Origin: Opitutaceae bacterium
Lineage (GTDB): Bacteria > Verrucomicrobiota > Verrucomicrobiia > Opitutales > Opitutaceae
Reading direction: 5' to 3'
DNA length: 64,000 nt
Assembly: GCA_017994935.1 (NCBI GenBank)
Contig: JAGOJU010000001.1
Span: 1-64,000 of the forward strand
A program made the translations under genes and the position numbers. Below are positions 8,618-18,001 of this stretch, piece by piece. Position 1 is the first letter of the stretch. Every line of letters begins with the position of its first letter. The notes beneath the pieces were generated by a model. The model was not told the origin of the DNA. It saw only the letters and a list, made by a program, of their open reading frames with translations, and did no database searches.

Positions 8618-9769
8618 ATGAACTCCTATTCCCAGCCGCAGCGCAGTTTCCTCGCCGATCAGGTGGCGGAGATTCTGCGGCGGGAACTCTCCACCAACCG
8701 ATGGAAGGACCGGCTGCCGGCCGAACGCAGTCTGGCGCGTGCAATGAACGTGAGCCGTCCAACCCTCCGTGCGGCCCTCCATCGGTTGCTCGCCGCGAAT
8801 GAACTCGCTGTTCTTCCGAGGAACGGCTACATCATTCGTCGCGCGGGCCAGAGAAGAGCGAAGCCACCCAAGCGGCAGCGCAGTGAGATTGGGCTGATCT
8901 GCCCCCAGCAGATCTATTCGATGCCGCCGCACGTGATCCAGGTGGTGGATGTCCTGCGCGGACTCTGCGCAGAGGCCGGCCTTCCCGTAGAGCTGTTTGA
9001 GGGCCCCCGCTTTTCAAGGACCCGCCCAGGCTTGGTGATGCCCCGGCTGGTGCGCTCGCGCCCAAATGCATGCTGGGTTGCCATCATGGCTGGACGACGG
9101 CTTCAGGAGTGGCTCGCGAAATCCGACGCGCCGGTGGTCCTTTACGGGAATCGCTATGCGGACCTAAGGATTCCGAGCGTTGGAATCGACTACCGCGCCT
9201 GCGTGAGGCACGCCACGGCTCAATTGCTCGCCAGGGGTCACCGCCATATTGTATTCGTCAACTTCGATCCCGAACGGGCGGGGGATCAGGAAAGCATGTC
9301 GGGGTTCTTTGAGGCGTTTGCTGCCTTCAAATCAAATTCAGGGGCCGGTGGTTTGCTGGGGGGCAGGAACTCGCCCGAACCGGTCGTCATTTCGCGCCCG
9401 GACGATGACATTGCGGCACTGCGGCGCCAATTGGATCGTCTCGTGGCCATGCGTCCGGGACCAACCGCCTTCATCGTCTCGAGGACTCACCACTATGCCA
9501 CTGTCGCAACCCACCTGATGCGCAAGGGACTGATGATTCCAAGGGACGTGTCATTGATCAGCAGAGGAGACGACCCATTCCTGCATTTTCTTTCACCGGC
9601 GCCCGCACACTACCGCGTGAACATCGATCTCCTGGGCCGGCGGCTCTTCCGCTGCGTGCAGCAGATGACCGCAGGCGCCGAAGCTCCGTGCGATCGCCTT
9701 GAGGTGGTGCCGGATTACATCGCAGGCGAAACCATAGGTCCTGTCTCCAATCGAACGCCTGAAACCTAA
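8618..9769 (+). CDS. GntR-type wHTH / LacI-type sensor transcriptional regulator
   Basis: A 383-residue regulator. Residues about 10-75 form a GntR-family winged helix (LPAERSLARAMNVSRPTLRAALHRLL). After a basic linker, residues about 90-370 form a periplasmic-binding-protein-like LacI/GalR sensor (RGHRHIVFVNF, IPRDVSLISRGDD). This GntR-plus-LacI architecture is that of Bacillus subtilis AraR; such proteins usually repress until a sugar binds. It lies between a divergent glycan operon and its own five-gene operon, so it likely controls both. A GTG six bases upstream (8612) is an alternative start. The stop abuts the next ATG without spacing. Confidence 0.88.
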   Translation: MNSYSQPQRSFLADQVAEILRRELSTNRWKDRLPAERSLARAMNVSRPTLRAALHRLLAANELAVLPRNGYIIRRAGQRRAKPPKRQRSEIGLICPQQIYSMPPHVIQVVDVLRGLCAEAGLPVELFEGPRFSRTRPGLVMPRLVRSRPNACWVAIMAGRRLQEWLAKSDAPVVLYGNRYADLRIPSVGIDYRACVRHATAQLLARGHRHIVFVNFDPERAGDQESMSGFFEAFAAFKSNSGAGGLLGGRNSPEPVVISRPDDDIAALRRQLDRLVAMRPGPTAFIVSRTHHYATVATHLMRKGLMIPRDVSLISRGDDPFLHFLSPAPAHYRVNIDLLGRRLFRCVQQMTAGAEAPCDRLEVVPDYIAGETIGPVSNRTPET

Positions 9770-11647
9770 ATGACCGCAATCAACAAGGCAGATGTCGTCA
9801 TTTTTGGGGGAACCGCACCGGGAATTGTTGCGGCAATCCGCGCTGCACGGGAAGGCTTGACGGTAAGGCTGATCACGCCGGGCGCCAAACTCGGGGGGGC
9901 GCTGCCTTCCCTTGGCGCGCTGGAAACCCACTACCAGGGTGTTCGTTCTCCACTGCTCAAGGAACTCGCGGACAAATTGCGCGGGTACTACCTGAACACC
10001 TACGGCGAAGATTCCAGCCAGTACCATGCGTGCCAGTCCGGTATGATGCTGACATTTGAACCTCATGTCATGGAAAGGCTGTTGATAGACTGGATCAACG
10101 CAGAGTCTCGGATCCGCGTACACACCCGTACACAGCTCTTGGCGATCCATCGAAAAGACGGACGCGTCGTGTCTGTGCAAGCCAGCGACATGGCCAGTGG
10201 CCGGAAATTCAAGCTGGAAGGCCGCTACTTTGTTGAAGCCAGTTACGAAGGGGATCTCATGGCGATGGCGGGCGCCTCGCACCGCATCGGGCGGGAATCG
10301 CGGAAGGAGTTCGACGAACCGTCCGCCGGTACCGTCTTTACACGCTGGATTCAGGGAGAGTTTCCCGGGGCGGCCGCCAACGGCCGCCTCAACCTCGTAA
10401 CCGCCAAGGCAACAACAACGGATCCCCTCCCTGAAAGCACGGGAGAGGGAGATGACAATATCCAAAGTTACAGTTTCAGACTTTGCATCACCGACGACCC
10501 ATCAAATCGCCGCCTCCTTGATTCACCCCCATCAGGCTATGACAGGGCAATCTATGCTCCGCTGCTGCTCACTCCGAAGGAGAAGGAGTGCTTGATCCTG
10601 CCCTTTCACCATCGGTTTCTGATCTATTCCCTGTCGGAAATGATCGAGCGAGATCACATCTTTCACGGTCACGCACTGCCCAATCGCAAGCGAAGCTGGA
10701 ACGCCACCAATTTCGTCGGAGCAGGAAAGGGCTACGCGGAAGCAAACGAGGAGGGTCGGCGTAGAATTGAGGCAGCGCACATGAAGCACGCGCTCGGCTT
10801 GATGTGGTTTCTCCAGAATGACAGTGCCGTGCCGGACAATGCGCGACTAATGGCCCGCGAATGGGGACTCGCACGGGACGAGTTTGCGGACAACCACAAT
10901 CTTCCCCCTCAAATCTATATCCGGGAAGCACGCCGCCTGCTGGGTCGCTCCATCTACACGGAGCACGACTCATTGCTGGCGCGCGGCTCAAACCGGACAC
11001 CTGTACATTTCGATTCCATAGCAATCACTGAATTCTCACTTGACTCGCTAGCCTGCACCCCCCGCCGGCTGCCGGGAACAGGCGCACTCTGTGACGGGCA
11101 ATTGTTTCAGATGGAAGTGTCGCGCCCCGGCCAGGTTCCATTTGGCACGCTCCTGCCAAGGGAGATCGATAACTTGATCGTCGTAACAACCGTCTCTGCA
11201 ACCCATGTGGGATGGGGCACCATCCGACAGACACCAACTTTGATGCATCTGGCTGAATCCGCCGCCTGGGCTATTGTCCTGGCCGGAGAATCGGAGTGTG
11301 CGCTTCAGGATGTGTCCGTGCCTGAACTGCAACGGTTGCTTGTCAGGAACGGAGTCATGATCTCATTCTTCAATGACTTCGACATGGATCTGAAGGAGCC
11401 TTGGGTGCCTGCCGTGCAGTTTGCAGCCGCACGTGGATTCTTCTCCGACTACGATGCCCGAGCAAACCAGCCGCTCAGCAGGACGACGGAGTCCATGTGG
11501 CGAATGCTTGGCATGGAGAGTCGCCACCTGCTCGACGGGAGCGGAGTTCCTGTGACTCGTGGCACTGCATGCGAGCGCTGGTTTGGAAACAATCCGTCTC
11601 CCAAGCCCGAGTTCGAGACAGTACCCGTAAACAGCAAGGAACCATGA
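9770..11647 (+). CDS. FAD-dependent oxidoreductase (FAD_oxidored family)
   Basis: A 625-residue protein beginning with a dinucleotide-binding fold, VVIFGGTAPGIVAAIRAAREG, in which GGTAPG replaces the classical GxGxxG, as is usual in the FAD_oxidored (PF12831-like) family. A second family feature is EASYEGDLMAMAG around residue 160. No signal peptide is seen, so it is probably cytoplasmic, although relatives can be exported. The substrate is not known; in Verrucomicrobiota such enzymes recur in sugar-degradation loci. The ATG directly follows the regulator's stop codon, and the gene's own TGA overlaps the next ATG, so it is the first catabolic gene of the operon. Confidence 0.85.
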   Translation: MTAINKADVVIFGGTAPGIVAAIRAAREGLTVRLITPGAKLGGALPSLGALETHYQGVRSPLLKELADKLRGYYLNTYGEDSSQYHACQSGMMLTFEPHVMERLLIDWINAESRIRVHTRTQLLAIHRKDGRVVSVQASDMASGRKFKLEGRYFVEASYEGDLMAMAGASHRIGRESRKEFDEPSAGTVFTRWIQGEFPGAAANGRLNLVTAKATTTDPLPESTGEGDDNIQSYSFRLCITDDPSNRRLLDSPPSGYDRAIYAPLLLTPKEKECLILPFHHRFLIYSLSEMIERDHIFHGHALPNRKRSWNATNFVGAGKGYAEANEEGRRRIEAAHMKHALGLMWFLQNDSAVPDNARLMAREWGLARDEFADNHNLPPQIYIREARRLLGRSIYTEHDSLLARGSNRTPVHFDSIAITEFSLDSLACTPRRLPGTGALCDGQLFQMEVSRPGQVPFGTLLPREIDNLIVVTTVSATHVGWGTIRQTPTLMHLAESAAWAIVLAGESECALQDVSVPELQRLLVRNGVMISFFNDFDMDLKEPWVPAVQFAAARGFFSDYDARANQPLSRTTESMWRMLGMESRHLLDGSGVPVTRGTACERWFGNNPSPKPEFETVPVNSKEP

Positions 11648-12345
11648 TGATATTCCCCGGCATATGTGCGATAACTTTGCTCGCGTGCGTTTCCGCACCC
11701 GCCCCTTCGCGTGCGGCTTTGAATGCGATTGGCAGCCCTCTGCCAGCCCCACCCTCCTCCTTGCTTGCCTCCGAGGCTGCCTTTTCGCCGTTCGCCAGCG
11801 CAGTTGCCGCGGATGTAGAGCGTTTGTTGCACTCGGTGCCATCGCCCCGTCCAGAAAGCCTCAAGGCGCTGCTCAGTCTTCGGGTCCATCTCTCCCTACA
11901 CTTCGCCAATGACCAAAGGGCGCTTGAAGCCGCAGATCAGATTCGTGCTATGAAGTCCGATCCCGGTGATCGAGCCACTACCGGTCTCATCACGAGGGCA
12001 ATCGTGGGCGCCCGGGAGTCACGAAGGGACATTCGTCCAGCAGATTTGGCCTCCACGGCAGGCACATTGCTGGGCCAATTTTTCTCCACACTCGCGCACA
12101 CTGCGGAAATGGAGGCTGCATTGAAACGATCTCGCGCACGTCTTGCCGCGATCACCAGGTCTTCCTTGCAAAGGGAACTGAGCATCCTGACCACGTCTGC
12201 TTCCAGGAACGATGCGATCTGCACAGTGGAGTTCGCCGACCGCCTGGTACGCTATCGTCATCAGCTCACACTGATGCTTCCACTTCGCGATGCCTTGATT
12301 CGCGCACACGACCAGACCCTCTCCACATTCAATCACCTCCCATGA
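11644..12345 (+). CDS. hypothetical secreted helical protein
   Basis: A 233-residue protein that I do not recognise. The start is one of two successive ATGs at 11644/11647, preceded by AAGGA; an upstream in-frame extension to 11401 lies inside the FAD oxidoreductase gene and is rejected. An N-terminal hydrophobic stretch followed by APAPSRA looks like a signal peptide. The remainder is rich in Ala, Leu, Arg and Ser and probably all alpha-helical, without cysteine pairs or obvious catalytic motifs. It overlaps its neighbours on both sides (ATGA at 12342-12345), so it is translationally coupled to the oxidoreductase and the RraA-like gene and should work in the same pathway, perhaps as a binding or accessory subunit. 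Confidence 0.7.
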   Translation: MMIFPGICAITLLACVSAPAPSRAALNAIGSPLPAPPSSLLASEAAFSPFASAVAADVERLLHSVPSPRPESLKALLSLRVHLSLHFANDQRALEAADQIRAMKSDPGDRATTGLITRAIVGARESRRDIRPADLASTAGTLLGQFFSTLAHTAEMEAALKRSRARLAAITRSSLQRELSILTTSASRNDAICTVEFADRLVRYRHQLTLMLPLRDALIRAHDQTLSTFNHLP

Positions 12346-13103
12346 ATCACCCGGTCCACTTGCTGCCCCGCTCGATCTTGCTTGAACTCAAACGGTGGAA
12401 CACTCCCACCATCTACAACGGTTGGGAGCAGATAACGGGAAGCAACATTGCCAAGGAGGGCTTCAATGTTGAGGAGACCCGTGACTTCATGCCACAAATG
12501 GGTCCAATGGTAGGTTACGCGGTCACGGTCACGATTGAACCCGGCAATCCTGCCCATCCGAGGACAAATCCCAGCGCCTGGAGCGAGTATCGCCGGCACG
12601 TCGCATCCATTCCCGGCCCCAAGATCGTCGTCGTACAGGACCTCGACAAGCCGTCAACGAACGGAGCGTTCTGGGGGGAGGTCAACAGCAACATTCACCG
12701 TGCGCTGGGCTGTGTTGGGACAATTACAGATGGAGGCATTCGCGATCTGGATGAAATGACCAACGCTGGCTTCAAGGCACTCGCCCGACGGCTGGTTGTC
12801 GGCCACGCATTCTCGTGCCCGGTCCGCTGGGGTACCGTTGTCGAGGTTTTTGGGCGTACCATTCGCCCCGGGCAGCTCATACATGCGGACAAGCACGGTT
12901 TTCTCGCCATTCCGGCCGGTGAGGAAGGGCGCCTACTTGAGGCCGCAAGATTCATGGATTCCAACGAATGCCGGACCTTGATTCCCGCAGCCCGCGGGGC
13001 AGCCGGAAGGAGTCTGGATCAACTTTGTGACGACATTGATTCTGCCGCCAGGGAATTCCGGCTCAATACACAGAAAGAGTTTGACCGGAAAGGCGAATGG
13101 TGA
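12342..13103 (+). CDS. RraA-family protein / 4-hydroxy-4-methyl-2-oxoglutarate aldolase-like
   Basis: A 253-residue RraA-like (former 'dimethylmenaquinone methyltransferase') protein. The signature GCVGTITDGGIRDLDEM near residue 125 holds the conserved Arg-Asp pair that binds divalent metal and pyruvate in HMG/CHA aldolases. WGEVNSNIHRALG precedes it, as in the family, and a further block reads RPGQLIHADKHGFLAIP. Members cleave 4-hydroxy-2-oxo acids to pyruvate, though some are lactonases, hydratases or RNase E inhibitors in other settings. Here the catabolic context favours an aldolase step. The ATG overlaps the previous stop as ATGA. Confidence 0.85.
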   Translation: MNHPVHLLPRSILLELKRWNTPTIYNGWEQITGSNIAKEGFNVEETRDFMPQMGPMVGYAVTVTIEPGNPAHPRTNPSAWSEYRRHVASIPGPKIVVVQDLDKPSTNGAFWGEVNSNIHRALGCVGTITDGGIRDLDEMTNAGFKALARRLVVGHAFSCPVRWGTVVEVFGRTIRPGQLIHADKHGFLAIPAGEEGRLLEAARFMDSNECRTLIPAARGAAGRSLDQLCDDIDSAAREFRLNTQKEFDRKGEW

Positions 13104-14347
13104 GCGCTCGCCTGCCCAATCGCTGGTTGCTTCCCGCCTTTCTCGCCGTCGCGGCAGGATTGAACTTTGGAGATCGGGCGGCCCTGTCCGCCGTGCTTGC
13201 CGCAATTCGAAATGAATTTGGTTCGACCGACATCGCGCTCGGACTTCTCGGATCCGCGTTCCTCTGGAGCTACGCTCTGGCCTCACCCTTCGCGGGCAGC
13301 CTGGCGGATCGCTATTCGCGTTCACGCCTGATTCTGGCCAGTCTCCTCACATGGAGCGTCGTGACGCTGCTCGTCGGTCTTGCGCACAACTATCCGATGC
13401 TGCTCGCACTCAGATTCGCGCTGGGCCTCACCGAATGTCTCTTTCTGCCAGCGGCGGTTGCGCTTGTTGCCGATCACCATGGGGCGGAAACTCGCGCGCG
13501 TGCGCTCAGCCTTCTTACCATAGGCATCCAATCGGGCATGGTCTGTGGCAGCACCTTCAGTGGATGGATGGCCGATATTCATGGCTGGCGATCGGGCTTT
13601 CTGGTGCTGGGGAGCGGCGGGATCGTTCTGGCGATATTGGGACAAATGCTGTTTCAGACGCGCCGTATTCCCTCGTTGCCTGGAGGTCTGCGCCAGAAGG
13701 CTCGCTCGCCTTTCGAGGCAATCCGGTATCTCGCCCGTGTTCGATCCTACCAGGTTCTGATTGTCGAATCGTTGCTTTCAGGTTTCGGAATGTGGGTGTT
13801 CTTTGCATGGCTTCCGCTGTATTTCAGGGACACTTTTAACATGAGTCTGGCGGCGGCAGGTTTCGCCGGCACCTTCATGCTGCAGGTTGCTGTTGTCATG
13901 GGGACACTCGTCGGCGGTTGGTTTTCAGACTTTGTCGCCGGGCAAGCGCCGCACCGGCGTATGGCTCTCTACGGCACATTTTACCTGCTCGCTTCGCCCT
14001 TCCTGCTGCTCTTCTTGGGACGTCCCGAACTCCCCGTTCTCGTCGCAGGTATTTCGCTGTTCGCATTCTTTCGTGGAGTCGGTCAATCCAACGACAATCC
14101 CACTCAGTGCGAGGTGGTTCCTTCGCAATTTCGTTCGACAGGCGTAGGAATCATGAACGCCGTTTCAACAGCTGCCGGCGGATGCGGGGTGTTTGCCGCG
14201 GGCTATCTCAAGAGGGAAATTGGCCTCGACATGGTTTTCGCCGGTCTCTCCGCGATTTTTGCACTCGCAGGCTTCATGCTTCTGATCGGCTACCGATTCT
14301 TTATGCGGGCCGACATCGCCCGCGCACAAACAACTGCTCACATGTGA
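13097..14347 (+). CDS. MFS transporter
   Basis: A 416-residue major facilitator with about 12 hydrophobic helices. GSLADRYSRSRLILAS after helix 2 is the usual loop 2-3 signature, and a second basic loop lies around the middle. It resembles the sugar-acid/anion-cation symporter type in its FGDRAALSAVLAAIRNEF start, but the substrate is not certain. The start ATG has AAAGG five bases upstream and overlaps the RraA-like gene by 7 bp. As the last gene of the regulator/oxidoreductase/aldolase operon it likely imports the compound that the operon degrades. Confidence 0.88.
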   Translation: MVSARLPNRWLLPAFLAVAAGLNFGDRAALSAVLAAIRNEFGSTDIALGLLGSAFLWSYALASPFAGSLADRYSRSRLILASLLTWSVVTLLVGLAHNYPMLLALRFALGLTECLFLPAAVALVADHHGAETRARALSLLTIGIQSGMVCGSTFSGWMADIHGWRSGFLVLGSGGIVLAILGQMLFQTRRIPSLPGGLRQKARSPFEAIRYLARVRSYQVLIVESLLSGFGMWVFFAWLPLYFRDTFNMSLAAAGFAGTFMLQVAVVMGTLVGGWFSDFVAGQAPHRRMALYGTFYLLASPFLLLFLGRPELPVLVAGISLFAFFRGVGQSNDNPTQCEVVPSQFRSTGVGIMNAVSTAAGGCGVFAAGYLKREIGLDMVFAGLSAIFALAGFMLLIGYRFFMRADIARAQTTAHM

Positions 14348-14403
14348 CAGTCTTCCGGAGTTTGCGATGTGCTGATAGCAGCCTTCTCGATTCTCCTTGA
14401 GCA

Positions 14404-14428
14404 GAGTGGAAGATTTGCTCTTCCGCTC
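14404..14428. terminator. stem-loop between convergent genes
   Basis: GAGTGGAAGA at 14404-14413 pairs with TCTTCCGCTC at 14419-14428 (10 bp, one wobble) around a 5-nt loop. It lies 57 bp after the MFS stop and 69 bp before the end of the convergent cytochrome gene. No strong T-run follows on either strand, so termination is plausible but not assured. Confidence 0.4.
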
Positions 14429-14496
14429 GTGGGTCGCCGGAGTTATTATTGCTCTAGACCTGATCGCTGATCCAGCCCCGTTTGCCCCCTGGTCTG

Positions 14497-17241
14497 CTAT
14501 CTCAGCGTCTTGATATAGCCTATTATGGCATCGATCTGCGGGTCGCTCAGGACTCCCGCGTAACTCGGCATGCCGGCCTCCACTTTTTCCGTACCCGGAA
14601 CGATCTTGGCCTGCGGAGAGAGGATGGATTCGCGCAGGTACGCCTCGTCGGCAAGCACTCGCCCGACACTTCCGCCAAAGTCTCTTTCACGGCCATAGAG
14701 TCCCTTCCACGTCGGTCCGATCGTGGAGATGACAGGTCCTCCGGAGGCGACCCCATGACACGCCACGCATCCATACGTGAGCGCGAGCGTGGCTCCGTCC
14801 TCGCGTGACGTGGACTCACTGCGGGAAGCTGCCACGGCGCCGCTCCTGGAGAGATCGACAACGATGTTGTCAAAACCTTCCGCGACGGGATCGAAAGCGG
14901 AAAGTTCGTACGGTGTGGTGTACGCGCCATTCACCATGCTGGCTCCATCATGCGACTTCAGTGACCACCCGATGCGAAGCTGCATGACGGGCTTCATGTC
15001 AGGAACGCCAAGGAAGACAACGCACCCGTCCTTCGAGAGATAAACACTGCTGACAGGCCACGCATCGGCTCCTGGCTCCCCGTTGGCACGGAGCTGCGGC
15101 GAACCGTACCGGTAGGTCCGCACGTAGTGCCAGGACGATAGCGCATAGTTGGAGAGTCTGGTGGCCTCGACAGGATCGAGCCGGACACCAAATTTCAGCA
15201 GCACCCCCTTGTCCATCGTCACCACCTCACGAGGCAGCAGGCTGGGTTTTCCCGTATGACGCACCCGCGCAAGTCCGGCAAGTCGTGTGGCGGTCGTTCC
15301 CCACCCCAGCACCTGGAACCCCGCGAGGTAGAGCTGGCCGTCGACCGGATTCACCGAACCGTTGAGGGGTGGAAATTGGAATTCCTGGGTAATGCTTGTG
15401 ACCGCGGCCTGGGGCTTCTTTCCGCGGGAATTGATCAGCACCGAGAAAAGTTCCGGTCGGTTGAAGCCGATGTGAACCAGGCTGTCGTTGAGATCACCCA
15501 TTTTCGCATTGAAAAGCCAGACCTGCGAAATGCCCGAGGCATTCACGCTGTGGGGAAGCCACACCAGCGGATCCGCAATTGGCGCAGGATACTTTTCCCT
15601 CGGCATGAAGTCGCTCAAGAATCCATAAAACTGTCCTCCACCCACAACGTGCAAGGGCGTGCTGGGTATGTACTGACCTTGCTGGTCACTCGAGGTCACC
15701 AATCCGGTGCGCATGTTGACCGCGATGTTCGGCTGGCGGAATCCATACCCCAGCACCGTCGCCTCGCGCCCGTCGGCTGAAATGCGGAGGACACTGCCAT
15801 TGTGCTTCCCCACCGTCGTCGCCTGCTGGCCTCCCTTTGCGATCACAAACTCCCCGCGTGGCGCGAGGCGGAGCGTCGCCGGAAACTCGCGCGAATCCGC
15901 AGTCTGGCCAAAGGCATTGGAGAACAGCACGTACTCGTCCGCCTCACCGTTGCCATCGGTGTCCCTCAGATTCCAGACGCCGTTCCGGTCAAAGACAAAG
16001 ATCTCACCGTCGCGAATCGCGGCCGTCATCGGCTCATGCAGGCCCGAGGCATAGCGCCGCCACTCGACACGATCGCCATGCAATCCCCGCAGGATCCAGA
16101 CGTCTCCATCAAGCGTGACACCCACCCCCGTCCCGTCTGGAAAAAACTGGATGTCACTTATCCGAATCGCCCGCCGCCAGGGGTTCACCACCGGGAGATC
16201 GATGTCATCGACAACATAACTCTCCTCCGACGGGGATCGGTGAACCGCAGACTGGACAGTCTGAGGCCATCGACGCAAGGCAGCCACTGGCTTTGCTGCC
16301 ACCGCAGTGGCAGACGTTGGCGCAGCACCCATTGCCATGGACACCGCAAATTCCAGCGGCTCGTCATGCGCTTCGACACGGACAAACCAAGTCGGATGAC
16401 CGCCTTCATCCGGCGCGGAAGACAGTTTAAGGCTGCTCCGTGCACCCGCGGGTCCGAGCGCAAATTGCACATTCGGTGCCCTGTTTCCCAGAACCAGCAG
16501 CAACGGTTCGCGAGAAGGCCCCACGAGAAAGTTACGCACCACCACCGGTGCCTCCCCCGACCCCGCCGCATCGATCCACTCCTCAACATGCGTCGCGCCA
16601 ACCGTGTAGTTCATCCTCACTCCTGAAGACTGAAGCACAAGGGATTTGAGGCGTCCCAGGTTCTCCGGAAGCGGACCGCGGCCCACTTCTTCAGGGCTCG
16701 GCGCCGGAGTGCGCGGATCGCGAAGTGAGAGATTTGAAAGCTGCCACCCGGGATAGATTCCTGTCGCGAGCCATACCTCGCCATCAGGTTGGGCCAGCGA
16801 GGTCTGGCCGCCCGGTGTCTTCCTGGAGGGATCGTGATAGGACCCTGGCGCAAGCGCCATGGGAGTGACACCCTTCCCGTGCCACACCGCTGCAATTCGG
16901 AGAAGATCGGTGTCGAAACAGGCCCAGCAGTCGTGCGCGAGCGGAAAGATCAGTCCGCGAGGGACCAAGTTGTCCTTTGGAAACTCCGGACCGGCCTCCC
17001 TCGCGTTAAGAACCGACGAGAAAAACGGAAAATCCTTTTCAATCCAGTCCCCCCACGAATCCGGCACGGCAACATGCCGCGCCACCTTTTCGGGCTTCGC
17101 CCGGGCCCGCTTCCCTGACGTCGATTGGGCGAGGGCCACCGGACTCACAAGAACCCCAAAGATCAGGAGCCAGCCAAGCGCCGGCTGTACGGGTGCCATG
17201 CCACGTTTCGTTGAAGTCCCAGTCCAAATCCGCCCTGTCAT
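14497..17241 (-). CDS. secreted DUF6797-like / beta-propeller / cytochrome c protein
   Basis: A 914-residue exported protein of the large PVC type. After a signal peptide come a DUF6797-like N-terminal domain (about residues 45-300, with the block CWACFDTDLLRIAAVW), a beta-propeller with dehydrogenase-like repeats (about 340-620, including LRDTDGNGEADEY), a connecting beta region, and a C-terminal class I cytochrome c domain. The domain has haem motif CVACH about 90 residues from the end and axial Met in the following GMPSYAG. It should pass electrons in the periplasm from an unknown oxidation. Starts at GTG 17247, ATG 17241 or ATG 17199 are possible; 17241 gives the best signal peptide. The gene stands alone, convergent with the MFS operon. 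Confidence 0.82.
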   Translation of the reverse strand: MTGRIWTGTSTKRGMAPVQPALGWLLIFGVLVSPVALAQSTSGKRARAKPEKVARHVAVPDSWGDWIEKDFPFFSSVLNAREAGPEFPKDNLVPRGLIFPLAHDCWACFDTDLLRIAAVWHGKGVTPMALAPGSYHDPSRKTPGGQTSLAQPDGEVWLATGIYPGWQLSNLSLRDPRTPAPSPEEVGRGPLPENLGRLKSLVLQSSGVRMNYTVGATHVEEWIDAAGSGEAPVVVRNFLVGPSREPLLLVLGNRAPNVQFALGPAGARSSLKLSSAPDEGGHPTWFVRVEAHDEPLEFAVSMAMGAAPTSATAVAAKPVAALRRWPQTVQSAVHRSPSEESYVVDDIDLPVVNPWRRAIRISDIQFFPDGTGVGVTLDGDVWILRGLHGDRVEWRRYASGLHEPMTAAIRDGEIFVFDRNGVWNLRDTDGNGEADEYVLFSNAFGQTADSREFPATLRLAPRGEFVIAKGGQQATTVGKHNGSVLRISADGREATVLGYGFRQPNIAVNMRTGLVTSSDQQGQYIPSTPLHVVGGGQFYGFLSDFMPREKYPAPIADPLVWLPHSVNASGISQVWLFNAKMGDLNDSLVHIGFNRPELFSVLINSRGKKPQAAVTSITQEFQFPPLNGSVNPVDGQLYLAGFQVLGWGTTATRLAGLARVRHTGKPSLLPREVVTMDKGVLLKFGVRLDPVEATRLSNYALSSWHYVRTYRYGSPQLRANGEPGADAWPVSSVYLSKDGCVVFLGVPDMKPVMQLRIGWSLKSHDGASMVNGAYTTPYELSAFDPVAEGFDNIVVDLSRSGAVAASRSESTSREDGATLALTYGCVACHGVASGGPVISTIGPTWKGLYGRERDFGGSVGRVLADEAYLRESILSPQAKIVPGTEKVEAGMPSYAGVLSDPQIDAIIGYIKTLR

Positions 17242-17696
17242 ACCCACAAAGTAAGCGGGCTCCCATGCGTGCGTGTCAAATGATGAAGCATCTCACGTCA
17301 AAGACCAGCCCGAGTCCCCCGCCTCTTTCGTACAGGACGACAACAGGTCGCGAACACGCACCCTCCCTCACCAAGCCGGCACCCACAATCGCCGATGCAT
17401 TCACGCGCTGGCGCCACCGAAACGTCTCTGCGTCATCAGCTCGCATCATCTTTTCCCCGTTTCAGCTTCGGTCACAAATCCGCAGAAAAACGAGCAATTC
17501 AATTCGGCATAGGATTCTTGCTGGTTCCATCGACACCTTTGCGCCCCCAAATGCTACCGATTGACTGCCATCGTTTCTGCTTGCGGTTCGCGGAATCGCG
17601 GGCGTAGTACCTCACGCTCGGCAGGTTTCGAAGGGGTTTGGCTGCGCCGGACCCTGGCGAACCTTCGATCGAGTGTTCGTTGGCAGGTTGGAAATT
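17242..17696. other. intergenic, no gene seen
   Basis: About 455 bp between the start of the cytochrome gene and tRNA-Leu. Frames here are short, with no recognisable protein. It should contain the promoter of the minus-strand gene and of tRNA-Leu, but I cannot place either with confidence. Confidence 0.5.
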
Positions 17697-17781
17697 GCCC
17701 AGGTGGTGGAATTGGTAGACACGCAGGTCTCAGAAGCCTGTGCCTACAAGCATGGGGGTTCGAGTCCCCCCTTGGGCACCA
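17697..17781 (+). tRNA. tRNA-Leu(CAG)
   Basis: An 85-nt class II tRNA. The acceptor GCCCAGG pairs with CTTGGGC, the D-arm contains TTGGTAGAC, and the anticodon loop CTCAGAA gives CAG. A long variable arm (TGC/GCA stem) fits leucine. The T-arm has GTTCGAGTC and the CCA end is encoded at 17779-17781. The fold is complete. Confidence 0.96.
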
Positions 17782-17841
17782 ACCCGGTCACTATGATGGA
17801 GTTCTCCCGTATAGAGTCTCCTCAGACACCTTCATGAGGTT

Positions 17842-17868
17842 CCCCTGCCGAGCGGATTGCAGGGGTTT
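17842..17868 (+). terminator. probable Rho-independent terminator after tRNA-Leu
   Basis: CCCCTGC at 17842-17848 pairs with GCAGGGG at 17859-17865 over a 10-nt loop and is followed by TTT. It begins 61 bp after the tRNA-Leu CCA end. The T-run is short. Confidence 0.45.
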
Positions 17869-18001
17869 CACAATGTGGACTGGCGGCCCCTTGAGGGCTT
17901 TTGGTCACTCTGCAGGTTCAATCCCTTTCGCCCTTCGCCGCGCCCTCCACCTTTCCGCTTGAATTTCCACACAACGCGCCAATCGTGTCGCCTCTGATTT
18001 C

